From NCBI GenBank assembly GCA_963829725.1, contig CAWHJW010000005.1, positions 124,001 to 188,000 of the forward strand: a stretch of 64,000 nucleotides of DNA, in the 5' to 3' direction. Positions 50,189 to 58,717 of the stretch are shown one piece after another. Under the pieces are notes generated by a model. That model searched no databases. It had not been told where the DNA came from and saw only the letters and a program-made list of their open reading frames with translations. Origin of the DNA: RYN-230 sp963829725. Its GTDB lineage: Bacteria; Actinomycetota; Actinomycetes; Streptosporangiales; Streptosporangiaceae. The position numbers and the translations under genes were made by a program. Positions within the stretch are counted from its first letter, which is position 1; every line of letters starts with the position of its first letter.

Positions 50189-50548
50189 CAAGGTTGCGGT
50201 TTCCTGGAAACGGTCATCTGTCTCATCGGCACCGCGAGCCACGCGCCTGACGCCGGGACGGGGGCTCAGTTCCGTGGCCCACAGTGACGGAGCGCGTGCG
50301 TCAGGCCGAGCACACCGCGCCCGACCCCACCACCACCACCACCACCGACATCCCGGAAGTCAAGCGCTGGCCGGTGACACCCGGCTGAACCGCCGTGAGA
50401 CAGCGGCCAATGGGGGATTACATCACCAGCCGTGGACATATCCACTACCAGGGAGGCCGCAGTGCCGCCCCGGAGGGCGCACCATGGAACTGGCTCGTGC
50501 TGCGGCACCACCGCACGGGACGGGATGAGCCGGAACGGAGACAGCGCA

Positions 50549-51307
50549 GTGCACGTACTCGGCATCGACATCGGCGGCTCGGGGATCAAGGCGGCACCGG
50601 TGGACACCGCCCAGGGCACCCTGCTCGCGGAGCGAGTCAAGGTGGAGACCCCGCGGCCGGCCCGACCGGAGGCCATCGCGGACGCCGTCGGGAGCCTGGT
50701 GGCCACGTTCGGGTGGAACGGCCCGGCCGGGATCGCGTTCCCCGGCGTGGTGATCGGCGGGATCACCATGACCGCGGCCAACCTGGACCCGGCCTGGGTC
50801 GGGCTGGACACCCGCGAGCTGTTCAGCAAGGCCGCCGGGCAGCCGGTGTCGCTCATCAACGACGCCGACGCGGCCGGCCTGGCCGAGATGCGCTTCGGGG
50901 CCGGGGCCGGGCACCAGGGCACGGTGCTGATGCTGACGTTCGGCACCGGCATCGGCAGCGCCCTGTTCCGGGCCGGGACGCTGGTGCCGAACACCGAATT
51001 CGGCCATATCGAGATCCACGGCCACGACGCCGAGACCCGGGCCTCCGAACGGGCCAAGGAACAGCACGACCTCAGCTGGGACAAGTGGGCCGGCCGGGTC
51101 GGGGAGTACCTGCACCACATGGAGGCGCTGACCGCGCCGGACCTGGTCATCATCGGCGGCGGGATCAGCCGGAAGGCCGACCGGTTCGTGCCGCTGCTGG
51201 ACGGCCTGCGGGCCCGGGTGGTGCCGGCCTCGATGCACAACAACGCCGGCATCGTCGGCGCCGCCCTGGCCGCGATCAAGCCCGGCACCAGCCCGGGGAC
51301 CTCTTAG
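50549..51307 (+). CDS. ppgK: Polyphosphate glucokinase (ROK family)
   Basis: A 252-residue kinase that phosphorylates glucose using polyphosphate or ATP. It starts VHVLGIDIGGSGIKAAPVD (phosphate-binding loop 1), has LINDADAAGLAEMRFGAG, TFGTGIGSALF and TEFGHIEIHGHDAE, and ends with VIIGGGISRKADRF. The GTG at 50549 follows GGAG at 8 nt; an ATG at 50525 is a weaker alternative. The absence of a CxCG zinc motif is typical of PpgK. Its stop TAG and the hisF stop TAA overlap in opposite strands. Confidence 0.93.
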   Translation: MHVLGIDIGGSGIKAAPVDTAQGTLLAERVKVETPRPARPEAIADAVGSLVATFGWNGPAGIAFPGVVIGGITMTAANLDPAWVGLDTRELFSKAAGQPVSLINDADAAGLAEMRFGAGAGHQGTVLMLTFGTGIGSALFRAGTLVPNTEFGHIEIHGHDAETRASERAKEQHDLSWDKWAGRVGEYLHHMEALTAPDLVIIGGGISRKADRFVPLLDGLRARVVPASMHNNAGIVGAALAAIKPGTSPGTS

Positions 51308-52062
51308 CGCACTGGACAGCCGGCGGCGTGCAGGGCGGCCTTGACCTCGGCGATCCGCAGCTGGCCGAAGTGGAACACGCTGGCGGCCAGCACGGCATCG
51401 GCGCCCGCCCGGACCGCCGGGGCGAAATGGGCCGGCTCCCCGGCCCCGCCGCTCGCGATGATGGGTACGTCCAGCACCGCGCGCACGGCCCGGATCAGCT
51501 CGATGTCGAATCCGGCCTTGGTGCCGTCCGCGTCCATGGAGTTGAGCAGGATCTCGCCGGCCCCGAGTTCGGCGCCGCGCCTCGCCCACTCCACCGCGTC
51601 GATCCCGGTCCCCCGCCGCCCCCCATGGGTGGTCACTTCGAAGGAAGTGCCTTCGGGTCTCCGGCGGGCGTCCACGGACAGGACGACGCACTGGGCGCCG
51701 AACCGCTGGGCTGCCTCGGCGAGCAGTTCCGGCCGGGCGATGGCCGCGGTGTTCAGCGAGACCTTGTCCGCGCCGGCCCGCAGCAGCCGGTCCATGTCGC
51801 CGGTGCTGCGCACCCCCCCGCCGACGGTCAGCGGGATGAACACCTGGTCAGCGGTCCGCTGCACCACGTCGATCATGGTGTCCCGGCCGCCGCTGGACGC
51901 GGTGATGTCCAGGAACACCAGCTCGTCGGCGCCCTCGGCGTCATAGGCGGCGGCCAGTTCGACCGGGTCCCCCGCGTCGCGCAGATCCCGGAAGTTGACT
52001 CCCTTAACAACCCGCCCCGCATCCACATCCAAACACGGAATAACCCGGACCGCGACACTCAC
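51304..52062 (-). CDS. hisF: Imidazole glycerol phosphate synthase cyclase subunit
   Basis: A 252-residue TIM-barrel enzyme with Asp catalysts in RVIPCLDVDAGRVVKG and SMDADGTKAGFD. Phosphate-binding loops are in VGGGVRSTGD and ASGGAGEP. The GTG at 52062 gives the family N-terminus VSVAVRVIPCLD; a GTG at 52071 is an alternative. It works with HisH, whose gene is in the operon upstream on the same strand. A well-defined promoter with inverted repeat lies just upstream, so it has its own transcription unit. Confidence 0.95.
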   Translation of the reverse strand: MSVAVRVIPCLDVDAGRVVKGVNFRDLRDAGDPVELAAAYDAEGADELVFLDITASSGGRDTMIDVVQRTADQVFIPLTVGGGVRSTGDMDRLLRAGADKVSLNTAAIARPELLAEAAQRFGAQCVVLSVDARRRPEGTSFEVTTHGGRRGTGIDAVEWARRGAELGAGEILLNSMDADGTKAGFDIELIRAVRAVLDVPIIASGGAGEPAHFAPAVRAGADAVLAASVFHFGQLRIAEVKAALHAAGCPVR

Positions 52063-52085
52063 CGCGCACACCCGATCCGGTTAAC

Positions 52086-52125
52086 AGTTCGGATTAGACC
52101 CACTATAGGAGGACCAATCCGAACT
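52086..52125 (-). promoter_or_regulatory. hisF promoter with flanking inverted repeat
   Basis: agttcggatt (52086-52095) and aatccgaact (52116-52125) form a perfect 10-bp inverted repeat with 20-bp spacer. On the reverse strand a TATAGT -10 hexamer (52102-52107) lies between the arms, 40 bp from hisF. The arms thus straddle the -10, as for an operator. Confidence 0.65.
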
Positions 52126-52153
52126 ACTGAGCTAATCACGCCCGCGACGCGCA

Positions 52154-52546
52154 TCAGGGGCCGGTCCCGGGGCGGTAGGCGACGGCTTCGATCTCGACCA
52201 GCATGCGGGGATCGATCAGGGCGGACACGCCGATCATGGAGGTGGCGGGCATGGTGTCGCCGAACGCGGCGCCGTGCGCGCGGCCGTACTCCTCCCAGCG
52301 GGAGATGTTGGTGACGTAGACCCGCGTCCTGACCACGTCGGCCAGGCCGAGCCCGAGCCGTTCCAGGGCCGACGCGACGTTCCGCAGCGCCTGGGCGGTC
52401 TGCGCGTAGGCGTCACCCTCGTGCACGAACTCCGTGCCATCCAGCGACGTGCAGCCGGACACGAACGCAAAGTCCCCGGCAGCCACCGCCCGGCTGTACC
52501 CTACCACCGGCTCCCACTCGGTGCCGGTGGAGATCCTGCGGATCAT
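52154..52546 (-). CDS. ridA: RidA-family reactive-enamine deaminase
   Basis: A 130-residue protein that hydrolyses 2-aminoacrylate-type enamines released by PLP enzymes. The conserved Arg is in VVRTRVYVTNIS and the conserved late Glu in LVEIEAVAYRP. It begins IRRISTGTEWEPVVGYSRAV. The ATG overlaps the priA stop (ATGA). Being in the his operon, it may protect HisC or other PLP enzymes from such products, but that is inference. Confidence 0.92.
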   Translation of the reverse strand: MIRRISTGTEWEPVVGYSRAVAAGDFAFVSGCTSLDGTEFVHEGDAYAQTAQALRNVASALERLGLGLADVVRTRVYVTNISRWEEYGRAHGAAFGDTMPATSMIGVSALIDPRMLVEIEAVAYRPGTGP

Positions 52547-53274
52547 CCCGCCACCGCCGCGAGCGCTTCCTCCATGGTGAACGCCCCCGCGTACAGCGCC
52601 TTGCCGACGATCGCGCCCTCCACCCCGAGCAGGCTCAGCGACGCGATCGCGCGCAGGTCATCCAGGCTGGACACGCCGCCGCTGGCGATCACCGGGCGGG
52701 GCGTGCGGGCGCAGACGTGCCGGAGCAGGTCCAGGTTGGGCCCGCGCAGCGTGCCGTCCTTGGTGATGTCGGTGACCACGTACCGGGAGCAGCCGTCCGC
52801 GTCCAGCCGGTCCAGCGCCTCGTCCAGCTCGCCGCCTTCCCGGGTCCAGCCCCGGGCGGCAAGCCGGGTGCCGCGCACATCCAGCCCGACGGCGATCTTC
52901 CCGCCGTGCGCCGCGATGGCCGACCGGACCCAGTCCGGCCGCTCCAGCGCGGCGGTGCCGATGTTGACCCGGGCGCACCCGGTGCGCAGGGCCGCCGCCA
53001 GCGACTCGTCATCGCGGATGCCGCCGGACAACTCCACCGCGATGTCCAGCTGGCCGGCCACCTCGGCCAGCAGGTCCGCGTTGGAGCCGCGGCCGAACGC
53101 GGCGTCCAGGTCGACCAGGTGCACCCACTGCGCGCCGGCCGCCTGCCAGGCCAGCGCGGCGGCGACCGGGTCACCGTAGGAGGTCTCGGTGCCCGCCGCA
53201 CCCTGGACCAGCCGGACGGCCTGCCCGCCGGCCACGTCCACGGCCGGCAGCAGGACCAGCTCAGCGGAGGTCAT
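52543..53274 (-). CDS. priA: Bifunctional HisA/TrpF isomerase PriA
   Basis: A 243-residue TIM barrel. Motifs: LLPAVDVAGGQAVRLVQG (catalytic Asp), SGGIRDDESL, DITKDGTLRGPN (second catalytic Asp) and ASGGVSSLDDL. Actinobacterial HisA of this type also performs the TrpF step, and no trpF lies in the trp cluster here, which supports the dual role. The ATG overlaps the hisH stop (ATGA). Confidence 0.94.
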   Translation of the reverse strand: MTSAELVLLPAVDVAGGQAVRLVQGAAGTETSYGDPVAAALAWQAAGAQWVHLVDLDAAFGRGSNADLLAEVAGQLDIAVELSGGIRDDESLAAALRTGCARVNIGTAALERPDWVRSAIAAHGGKIAVGLDVRGTRLAARGWTREGGELDEALDRLDADGCSRYVVTDITKDGTLRGPNLDLLRHVCARTPRPVIASGGVSSLDDLRAIASLSLLGVEGAIVGKALYAGAFTMEEALAAVAG

Positions 53275-54002
53275 CGCACCATCTCCAGCCAGTTCGCCAG
53301 CAGCGCGGCGCCCGCGTCACCGGACTTCTCGGGGTGGAACTGGGTCGCGCACAGCGGGCCGTTCTCCACCACGGCGATAAACGGCTCACCATGCGTGGCC
53401 CAGCTGATCAGCGGCGGCGTCATCCGCCTGGACGGCTTCATCGGCAGCGAGCGGGCCGCGTAGGAGTGCACGAAGTAGAACCGCTCCCCCGGGCCTATGC
53501 CGGCCAGCAGCCGGGATCCGGCGGCGGCGTCCACCGTGTTCCAGCCCATGTGCGGCAGCACCGGCGCCTTCAGCTGCTCGACCGTGCCCGGCCACTGGCC
53601 GCAGCCCGGGGTGCGCAGGCCGTGCTCGACCCCCTCGGTGAACAGCACCTGCATGCCGACGCAGATGCCGAGCACCGGCCGCCCGCCGGCCAGCCGCCGG
53701 TCGATCACCTGGTCGCCGCGCACCGCGCGCAGCCCCGCCATGCAGGCCGCGAACGCGCCGACGCCCGGCACCACCAGCCCGTCCGCCTCCAGCGCCGCGC
53801 CCGCATCCGCAGTCACGAGCGTGTCCGCCCCCGCCCGCTGCAGGGCCCGTTCCGCTGAACGAATGTTCCCGGAACCGTAGTCCAGCACCGCGACCCGGGG
53901 TTTCCTCGCTCGCGAGGCGGGGCGCGCCGAAGGCGTGTCCCGCCGAGGGAGCAAATCGCGGGGGGTTCCGGGGGGTCGCGCCCCCGGGCTAGCACTGCTC
54001 AC
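53271..54002 (-). CDS. hisH: Imidazole glycerol phosphate synthase glutaminase subunit, with N-terminal insertion
   Basis: A 243-residue class I glutaminase. The core begins RVAVLDYGSGNIRSAERAL; the nucleophile Cys is in LGICVGMQ and His/Glu in CATQFHPEKS. The GTG at 54002 overlaps the hisB stop (GTGA). Between start and core lie about 36 residues (VSSASPGARPP... SARPAS) that are not conserved. That DNA (53898-54000) is a GC-rich palindromic element including cctcgctcgcgagg. It looks like an in-frame insertion. Confidence 0.9.
   Translation of the reverse strand: MSSASPGARPPGTPRDLLPRRDTPSARPASRARKPRVAVLDYGSGNIRSAERALQRAGADTLVTADAGAALEADGLVVPGVGAFAACMAGLRAVRGDQVIDRRLAGGRPVLGICVGMQVLFTEGVEHGLRTPGCGQWPGTVEQLKAPVLPHMGWNTVDAAAGSRLLAGIGPGERFYFVHSYAARSLPMKPSRRMTPPLISWATHGEPFIAVVENGPLCATQFHPEKSGDAGAALLANWLEMVR
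53890..53998. repeat. Palindromic GC-rich element inserted in the hisH N-terminus
   Basis: Imperfect outer inverted arms (cgacccgggg near 53891 and ccggggggtcg near 53970) surround a small hairpin cctcgc/gcgagg (53904-53917) and further gggcgcgcc and cgcccccgggc runs. It has the look of an interspersed repetitive element; other copies would prove this. Confidence 0.45.
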
Positions 54003-54598
54003 AGGGTGCCTTTGGTGCTGGGCACGCCGGACGACCGGGGGTCCGGCGCCACCGCCGCCCGCAGTGCCCGCGCGACCGCCTTGAACTGCGCCTCGACGAT
54101 GTGGTGCGGGTTGCGCCCGGTGACCTCCAGGTGCAGGCAGATGCCCGCGGTGGCGGTCACCGACTCGAAGAAGTGCCGGGTCAGCGTGGTGTCGTAGCTG
54201 CCGATCAGCGGGGCCATCGGCGCCGGCTCGGAATGCACCAGGTACGGCCGCCCGGACAGGTCGATGGCGGCCCGGGCCAGCGTCTCGTCCAGCGGGATCG
54301 CGGCGTCGCCGAACCGGCAGATGCCGGCCTTGTCGCCGAGCGCCTCGCGCAGCGCCTGGCCGAGCGCCAGCGCGGTGTCCTCCACCGTGTGATGCGCGTC
54401 GATCTCGATGTCCCCGGTGGCCTGGATGCTCAGGTCGAGCAGCCCGTGCTTGCCCAGCTGGGCGAGCATGTGGTCGAAGAACGGGACGCCGGTGCCGACG
54501 TCGGCGCTGCCGCTGCCGTCGAGGTCCAGTTCGACCAGGACGCTGGTCTCCTTGGTAACCCGCTCCACCCGGGCCATGCGGCTGCCGCGCTCGCTCAT
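53999..54598 (-). CDS. hisB: Imidazoleglycerol-phosphate dehydratase
   Basis: A 199-residue Mn-dependent dehydratase. Metal-binding motifs: FFDHMLAQLGKHG, DAHHTVEDTALALG, TRHFFESV and NPHHIVEAQFKA. It is the dehydratase alone; the phosphatase domain of E. coli HisB is absent, as in actinobacteria, so histidinol-phosphatase is another gene. Overlaps hisC (ATGA) and hisH (GTGA). Confidence 0.97.
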   Translation of the reverse strand: MSERGSRMARVERVTKETSVLVELDLDGSGSADVGTGVPFFDHMLAQLGKHGLLDLSIQATGDIEIDAHHTVEDTALALGQALREALGDKAGICRFGDAAIPLDETLARAAIDLSGRPYLVHSEPAPMAPLIGSYDTTLTRHFFESVTATAGICLHLEVTGRNPHHIVEAQFKAVARALRAAVAPDPRSSGVPSTKGTL

Positions 54599-55675
54599 CG
54601 GGGAACCACCTCATCCAGTGCGGTACGGAACGCGGCCATCTCCTCAGGCAACCCCACGGTGACCCGCAGCCATCCGGGCGGGCCGGTCTCCCGGATCAGC
54701 ACACCGGCCGCCAGCAGCCCCTGCCACACCCGGTGCCGGTCGCGGAACTCGCCGAACAGCACGAAGTTGGCGTCCGAGTCGGCGACGGCGAGCCCGCGCT
54801 GGCGGAGCCAGTCCACGAGTGCGTCTCGTTCATAACGAAGGGCCTTGACGGTGGCCAGCGGCTCATCGCGGTGCGCCAGCGCCGCGCGGGCCACCGCCTG
54901 GGTGACGCCGGACAGGTGGTAGGGCAGCCGGACCAGTAGCAGCGCGCGCACGATGGCGGGGTCCGCGGCCAGGTAGCCGACCCGGGCGCCGGCCAGCGCG
55001 AACGCCTTGGACATGGTGCGGGTCACCACCAGGCGGGGAAACCGCGGCAGCAGGGCCAGCGCGCTGGGCGAGCCATCCCGGGCGAATTCCGCGTACGCCT
55101 CGTCCACCACGACCATGCCCGGGGCGGCCTGGCAGATGGCCTCGATGACCGGCAGCGGCAGGGCGGTGCCGGTCGGGTTGTTGGGCGAGGTGAGGAAGAT
55201 GACGCCGGGCCGCTCGGCGGCGATGACCGCCGCCGCGCGCCCAGGGCCGATGCCGAAGTCAGCGTCCCGGGCCCCGCTCACCCAGCGGGTCCCGGTGGAC
55301 AGCGCGATGAGCGGGTGCATGGAGTAGGACGGCTCGAAGCCGAGCGCGGTCCGTCCCGGGCCGCCGAAGGCCTGCAGCAGCTGCTGGATGATCTCGTTGG
55401 ACCCGTTGGCCGCCCAGACCTGGCCAGGCGGCCAGCCCATGGCCGAGGTAGGCGGCCAGATCAGCGCGCAGCGCGGTGGCGTCCCGGTCCGGGTACCGGT
55501 TCAGCGTGCCGGCCACCTCAGCGACCGCGGCGGTGATCGCGGCGGCCAGGCCGGCCGACGGCGGATAGGGGTTCTCGTTGGTGTTCAGCCGCACCGGCAC
55601 GTCGAGTTGCGGCGCCCCGTACGGCTCGTGCCCGGCCAGGTCCGGCCGCAAGGGCACCCACTCCGGCAGGGTCAT
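54595..55675 (-). CDS. hisC: Histidinol-phosphate aminotransferase (frameshifted)
   Basis: A PLP aminotransferase of histidine synthesis. The start MTLPEWVPLRPDLAGHEPYG overlaps the hisD stop (ATGA). The N-terminal frame has LNTNENPYPPS and ADLAAYLGHGL and then breaks near 55425-55436 (gggctggccgcctggcc has one base too many). The second frame has NGSNEIIQQLLQAFGGPGR, SPNNPTGTALP, VVDEAYAEFA and TMSKAFALAGARVGY, whose Lys binds PLP. Outside the break the gene is complete. Confidence 0.9.
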
Positions 55676-56985
55676 GGCTGCTCGTCCTGGGGGACGCGCA
55701 CCCGTACGGCGGCCACGTGCGCGACGAGGTCCTCGGCACCGCCGAGGGCGTCGATGTGCGGGGCGGCCCCGGCCAGGGCGTCCCGGCTGCACTCCACCAC
55801 GTGGATGCCGCGCAGGAAAGACAGGGTGGACAGGCCGGCCGTGTGCCGCGCGGTGCCCCCGGTAGGCAGCACATGGTTGGACCCGGCCAGGTAGTCCCCG
55901 AGCGACACCGGGGTGTAGGGGCCGGTGAAGATGGCCCCCGCGTTGCGGATCTGGCGGGCCAGGCCGGCCGCGTTCTCGGCCTGGATCTCCAGGTGCTCCG
56001 GGGCCCAGGCGTCGCTGACCGCCACGGCCGCGGCCAGGTCGTCCACCAGCACGGCGGCGGACTGGCCGGCCAGCGCCTCGCCGACCCGACTGGCGTGCCG
56101 GGTGGCCGCGATCTGCGGGCCGAGCGCCTTGTCCACCTGGTCAGCCAGGGCCGGGTCGGTGGTGACGAGCAGGCAGGCGGCCAGCGGATCGTGCTCGGCC
56201 TGGGCGATCAGGTCGGCGGCGACAAATTCCGGGTCAGCGGTGTGGTCGGCGATGATCGCGATCTCGGTGGGCCCGGCCTCCGCATCGGTGCCGATCACGC
56301 CGAGCAGCACCCGCTTGGCCGCGGCCACGTACACGTTCCCGGGCCCGGTGACCACGTCGGCCGGGGCGCAGTCCTGCGTTCCCCAGGCGAACATGGCGAT
56401 CGCCTGGGCTCCCCCGGCCGCGTGCACCTCGTCGATGCCGAGCAGCGCGCACGCCGCCAGCACGGCCGGGGCGGGCCGCCCGTCGGCCTGCGGCGGCGAC
56501 GCGACGGCGATCTCCGGCACCCCGGCGGCCTGGGCCGGGACCACGTTCATCACCACCGAGGAGGGGTAGGTGACCAGCCCGCCGGGCACGTACACGCCGG
56601 CCCGGCCGACCGGGACGTACCGCTCGGTGACGGTGGACCCCGGGGCCACCGTGGTGGTGTGGTCCGCGGGCAGCTGGGCCTGGTGCACCAGCCGGGTCCG
56701 CCGGATGGCCTCCTCCAGCGCGGCCCGCAGGCCCGGGTCGAGGGCGGCCAGCGCGTCCTGGAGGGCCTGCGCGCTTACCCGGGTGGCCGGCAGGTCCACG
56801 CCGTCGAACCGGGCCGTGTAGTCGCGGACCGCGGCAGCGCCGCGCTCGCGGACGTCGTCACAGACCGGGCGGACCGCGGCGACCGCGGCCTGCACGTCCA
56901 GCCCGGCGCGCGGCAGCACGCCGGCCAGCTTCGCCCGGGTCAGGTCGCTGACCGCCCGGCCACGGAGATCGATTCGAGGGAGCAC
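55672..56985 (-). CDS. hisD: Histidinol dehydrogenase
   Basis: A 437-residue zinc enzyme oxidising histidinol to histidine. Conserved parts: YVPGGLVTYPSSVVMN, GTDAEAGPTEIAIIAD, LIAQAEHDPLA and the His/Glu Zn region near PEHLEIQAE with TGPYTPVSLGDYLAGSNHVLP. It begins with GTG and lacks a good ribosome site. It is the first gene of the hisDCBH-priA-ridA run, all coupled by stop/start overlaps. Confidence 0.97.
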   Translation of the reverse strand: MLPRIDLRGRAVSDLTRAKLAGVLPRAGLDVQAAVAAVRPVCDDVRERGAAAVRDYTARFDGVDLPATRVSAQALQDALAALDPGLRAALEEAIRRTRLVHQAQLPADHTTTVAPGSTVTERYVPVGRAGVYVPGGLVTYPSSVVMNVVPAQAAGVPEIAVASPPQADGRPAPAVLAACALLGIDEVHAAGGAQAIAMFAWGTQDCAPADVVTGPGNVYVAAAKRVLLGVIGTDAEAGPTEIAIIADHTADPEFVAADLIAQAEHDPLAACLLVTTDPALADQVDKALGPQIAATRHASRVGEALAGQSAAVLVDDLAAAVAVSDAWAPEHLEIQAENAAGLARQIRNAGAIFTGPYTPVSLGDYLAGSNHVLPTGGTARHTAGLSTLSFLRGIHVVECSRDALAGAAPHIDALGGAEDLVAHVAAVRVRVPQDEQP

Positions 56986-57042
56986 GGGCCAAGTCTACGA
57001 AGGCAGCACACCCGGCAGCGTTCCCGTCCGGATGCTGGACGG

Positions 57043-57916
57043 CTACCGGCCCTCGCCGCTTATCCGGTCCAGCTCGGCCAGGTCGTCCCCGGAAAGGGCC
57101 AGCCCCGCACCGCTGACGTTCTCACGCAGATGCGCGACGGATGAGGTGCCGGGGATCAGCAGGATGTTCGGTGAACGCTGGAGCAGCCAGGCCAGCGCCA
57201 CGGCCATCGGCATGGCGCCGAGACGGGTAGCGACGGCGTTCAGTTTCCCGGACTGGAGCGGGGTGAAGCCGCCGAGCGGGAAGTAGGGCACGTACGCGAT
57301 GCCCTGGACGGCGAGAGATTTGATGAGGTCGTCGTCGTCCCGGTAGGCGACGTTGTAGAAGTTCTGCACGCACGCCACCGGCGCGATGGACTGGGCCTCG
57401 GCGATCTGCTCCGCACTGACGGTGCTGAGGCCGAGATGCTTGATCAGTCCTTCCTGCTGCAGCTGCGCGAGCGCGGTGAACGGCTCGGCCAGGGAGCCGG
57501 GCTCCGGGCTGTCGAACCCGCCGACGCGCAGGTTGACGACGTCGAGTGCGTCGAGCCCGAGGTGATCCAGGTTGCCGTGCACGGCCTGGCGCAGCTGCTC
57601 CGGAGAACGTGCATGGGGCCAGCCGCCCCCGGCGTCCCGCAGCGCGCCGACCTTCGTCACGATGCGCAGCTCGTCCGGGTAGGGGTGGAGTGCCTCCTTG
57701 ATGATCTGGTTGGTCACGTACGGGCCGTAGAAGTCGGCCGTGTCGATGTGCGTGATGCCCAGCTCCACCGCCTCGCGCAGCACGGCCACGGCCATCTCGC
57801 GGTCGGCGGGCGGGCCGAACACGTGCCGGGCCGGCCAGCTGCATCGCGCCATACCCCATGCGGGTGACCGTCAGGTCCCCGGCCATGGTGAACGTCCCGC
57901 CGGGAAGTGTCTTCAC
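57043..57916 (-). CDS. Aldo/keto reductase (frameshifted)
   Basis: The first frame encodes GTG(57916) KTLPGGTFTMAGDLTVTRM GYGAMQLAG; the rest is in the +1 frame: HVFGPPADREMAVAVL, ITHIDTADFYGPYVTNQII (catalytic Asp and Tyr), RIVTKVGAL (Lys), LIKHLGLSTVS and LIPGTSSVAHLREN. An extra base lies near 57825-57837 (ggccggccagc on the + strand). It belongs to the YajO/DkgA-like group seen near oxidoreductase regulators. A TTG at 57922 is an alternative start. Substrate unknown. Confidence 0.85.
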
Positions 57917-58002
57917 GGCCAAGAGAATCCCTCTCTCCTCGTTGTCACCGGCCCCGGCCGTCACCTACCATTCCGGTCCCTGGCAATTCCCTGAAGCTCA
58001 TC

Positions 58003-58578
58003 TCAGTGCAGGGCCAGGGGGGAGGCGTTCCCGCTGCCCTGGCGCCGCTCCCGCAGTACGTCGCTGAGTTCCAGGCCGCCGGCCATGATCCCGGCGCCCA
58101 GGGGCCAGAACGCGATGGCACTGCCGGCCCCGAGCGACAGGGACGCGTACAGGTGCGCCCCGGCCGGGAGGGTGGCCAGCAGGTGATGGTAGGCAGCCTG
58201 CCCCCAGTGCTCGCCGATCCACAGCGTGATCAGGCCCGCCGCCATCGCGCTGAGCAGCACCACGGCCATGCCCGCCGGGCGTGAGCCCCGCACCGCCATC
58301 AGGTAGCCGGCCAGCCCGGAGATGACCCCTCCGGCCAGGCAGATCAGGCAGTACCAGCCGTCAGCGGCGACGAAAGCACCGGTCTCCGCGTTCACCACGG
58401 CCGCTGCCCCGCGGCCGGTCATCACCAGGTAGGGCCGAGGTGCCACGGCTATCCACAGAAAGCCCGCGGCCACCCCCAGCACCAGGGTGAGCAGCGTGAC
58501 GGCCAGCCAGCGGCGCAGCGTACCGGCCCGCCGCGGGCGCCGCGCCGCCCTCCCGTGGTAGTCGGCGGCATGGATCAT
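58003..58578 (-). CDS. Four-helix membrane protein (DUF2567-like)
   Basis: About 191 residues. The first helix follows a basic region (RWLAVTLLTLVLGVAAGFLWI), then a short external loop with YLVMTGRGAAAVVN, then ICLAGGVISGLAGYLMAV, VVLLSAMAAGLITLWIG and a last segment near ASLSLGAGSAIAFWPLG. The layout fits actinobacterial DUF2567 proteins of unknown function. The ATG at 58578 was chosen over earlier Met because the upstream part is not membrane-like. It is divergent from the ABC transporter genes. Confidence 0.75.
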   Translation of the reverse strand: MIHAADYHGRAARRPRRAGTLRRWLAVTLLTLVLGVAAGFLWIAVAPRPYLVMTGRGAAAVVNAETGAFVAADGWYCLICLAGGVISGLAGYLMAVRGSRPAGMAVVLLSAMAAGLITLWIGEHWGQAAYHHLLATLPAGAHLYASLSLGAGSAIAFWPLGAGIMAGGLELSDVLRERRQGSGNASPLALH

Positions 58579-58717
58579 GATGTCCAGCAGCGTACGTGAC
58601 GCCCGCCCATTATGCGGCCGGCCGACGCGGTGTGCCGGGCAGCCCGCCAATCCTTGCTAGGTTAGAGCGGAGGCGTGCGGCAGCACCAAACGGGCCATCT
58701 GGTCCCAAGGGGAATCC

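Larger units (their letters stand above)
50025..50548. other. Non-coding region with duplications and a long hairpin
   Basis: Holds a 21-bp direct repeat (50090-50131), a perfect 23-bp hairpin (50141-50188), a CACCAC run near 50325-50345 and the ppgK promoter. The open frames crossing this area are not protein-like. Confidence 0.6.

Noticed and set aside
50181..50528. His-rich (HHHHHH) ORF upstream of ppgK
   Set aside because: It arises from a CACCAC run; composition is not protein-like and it overlaps the ppgK leader.
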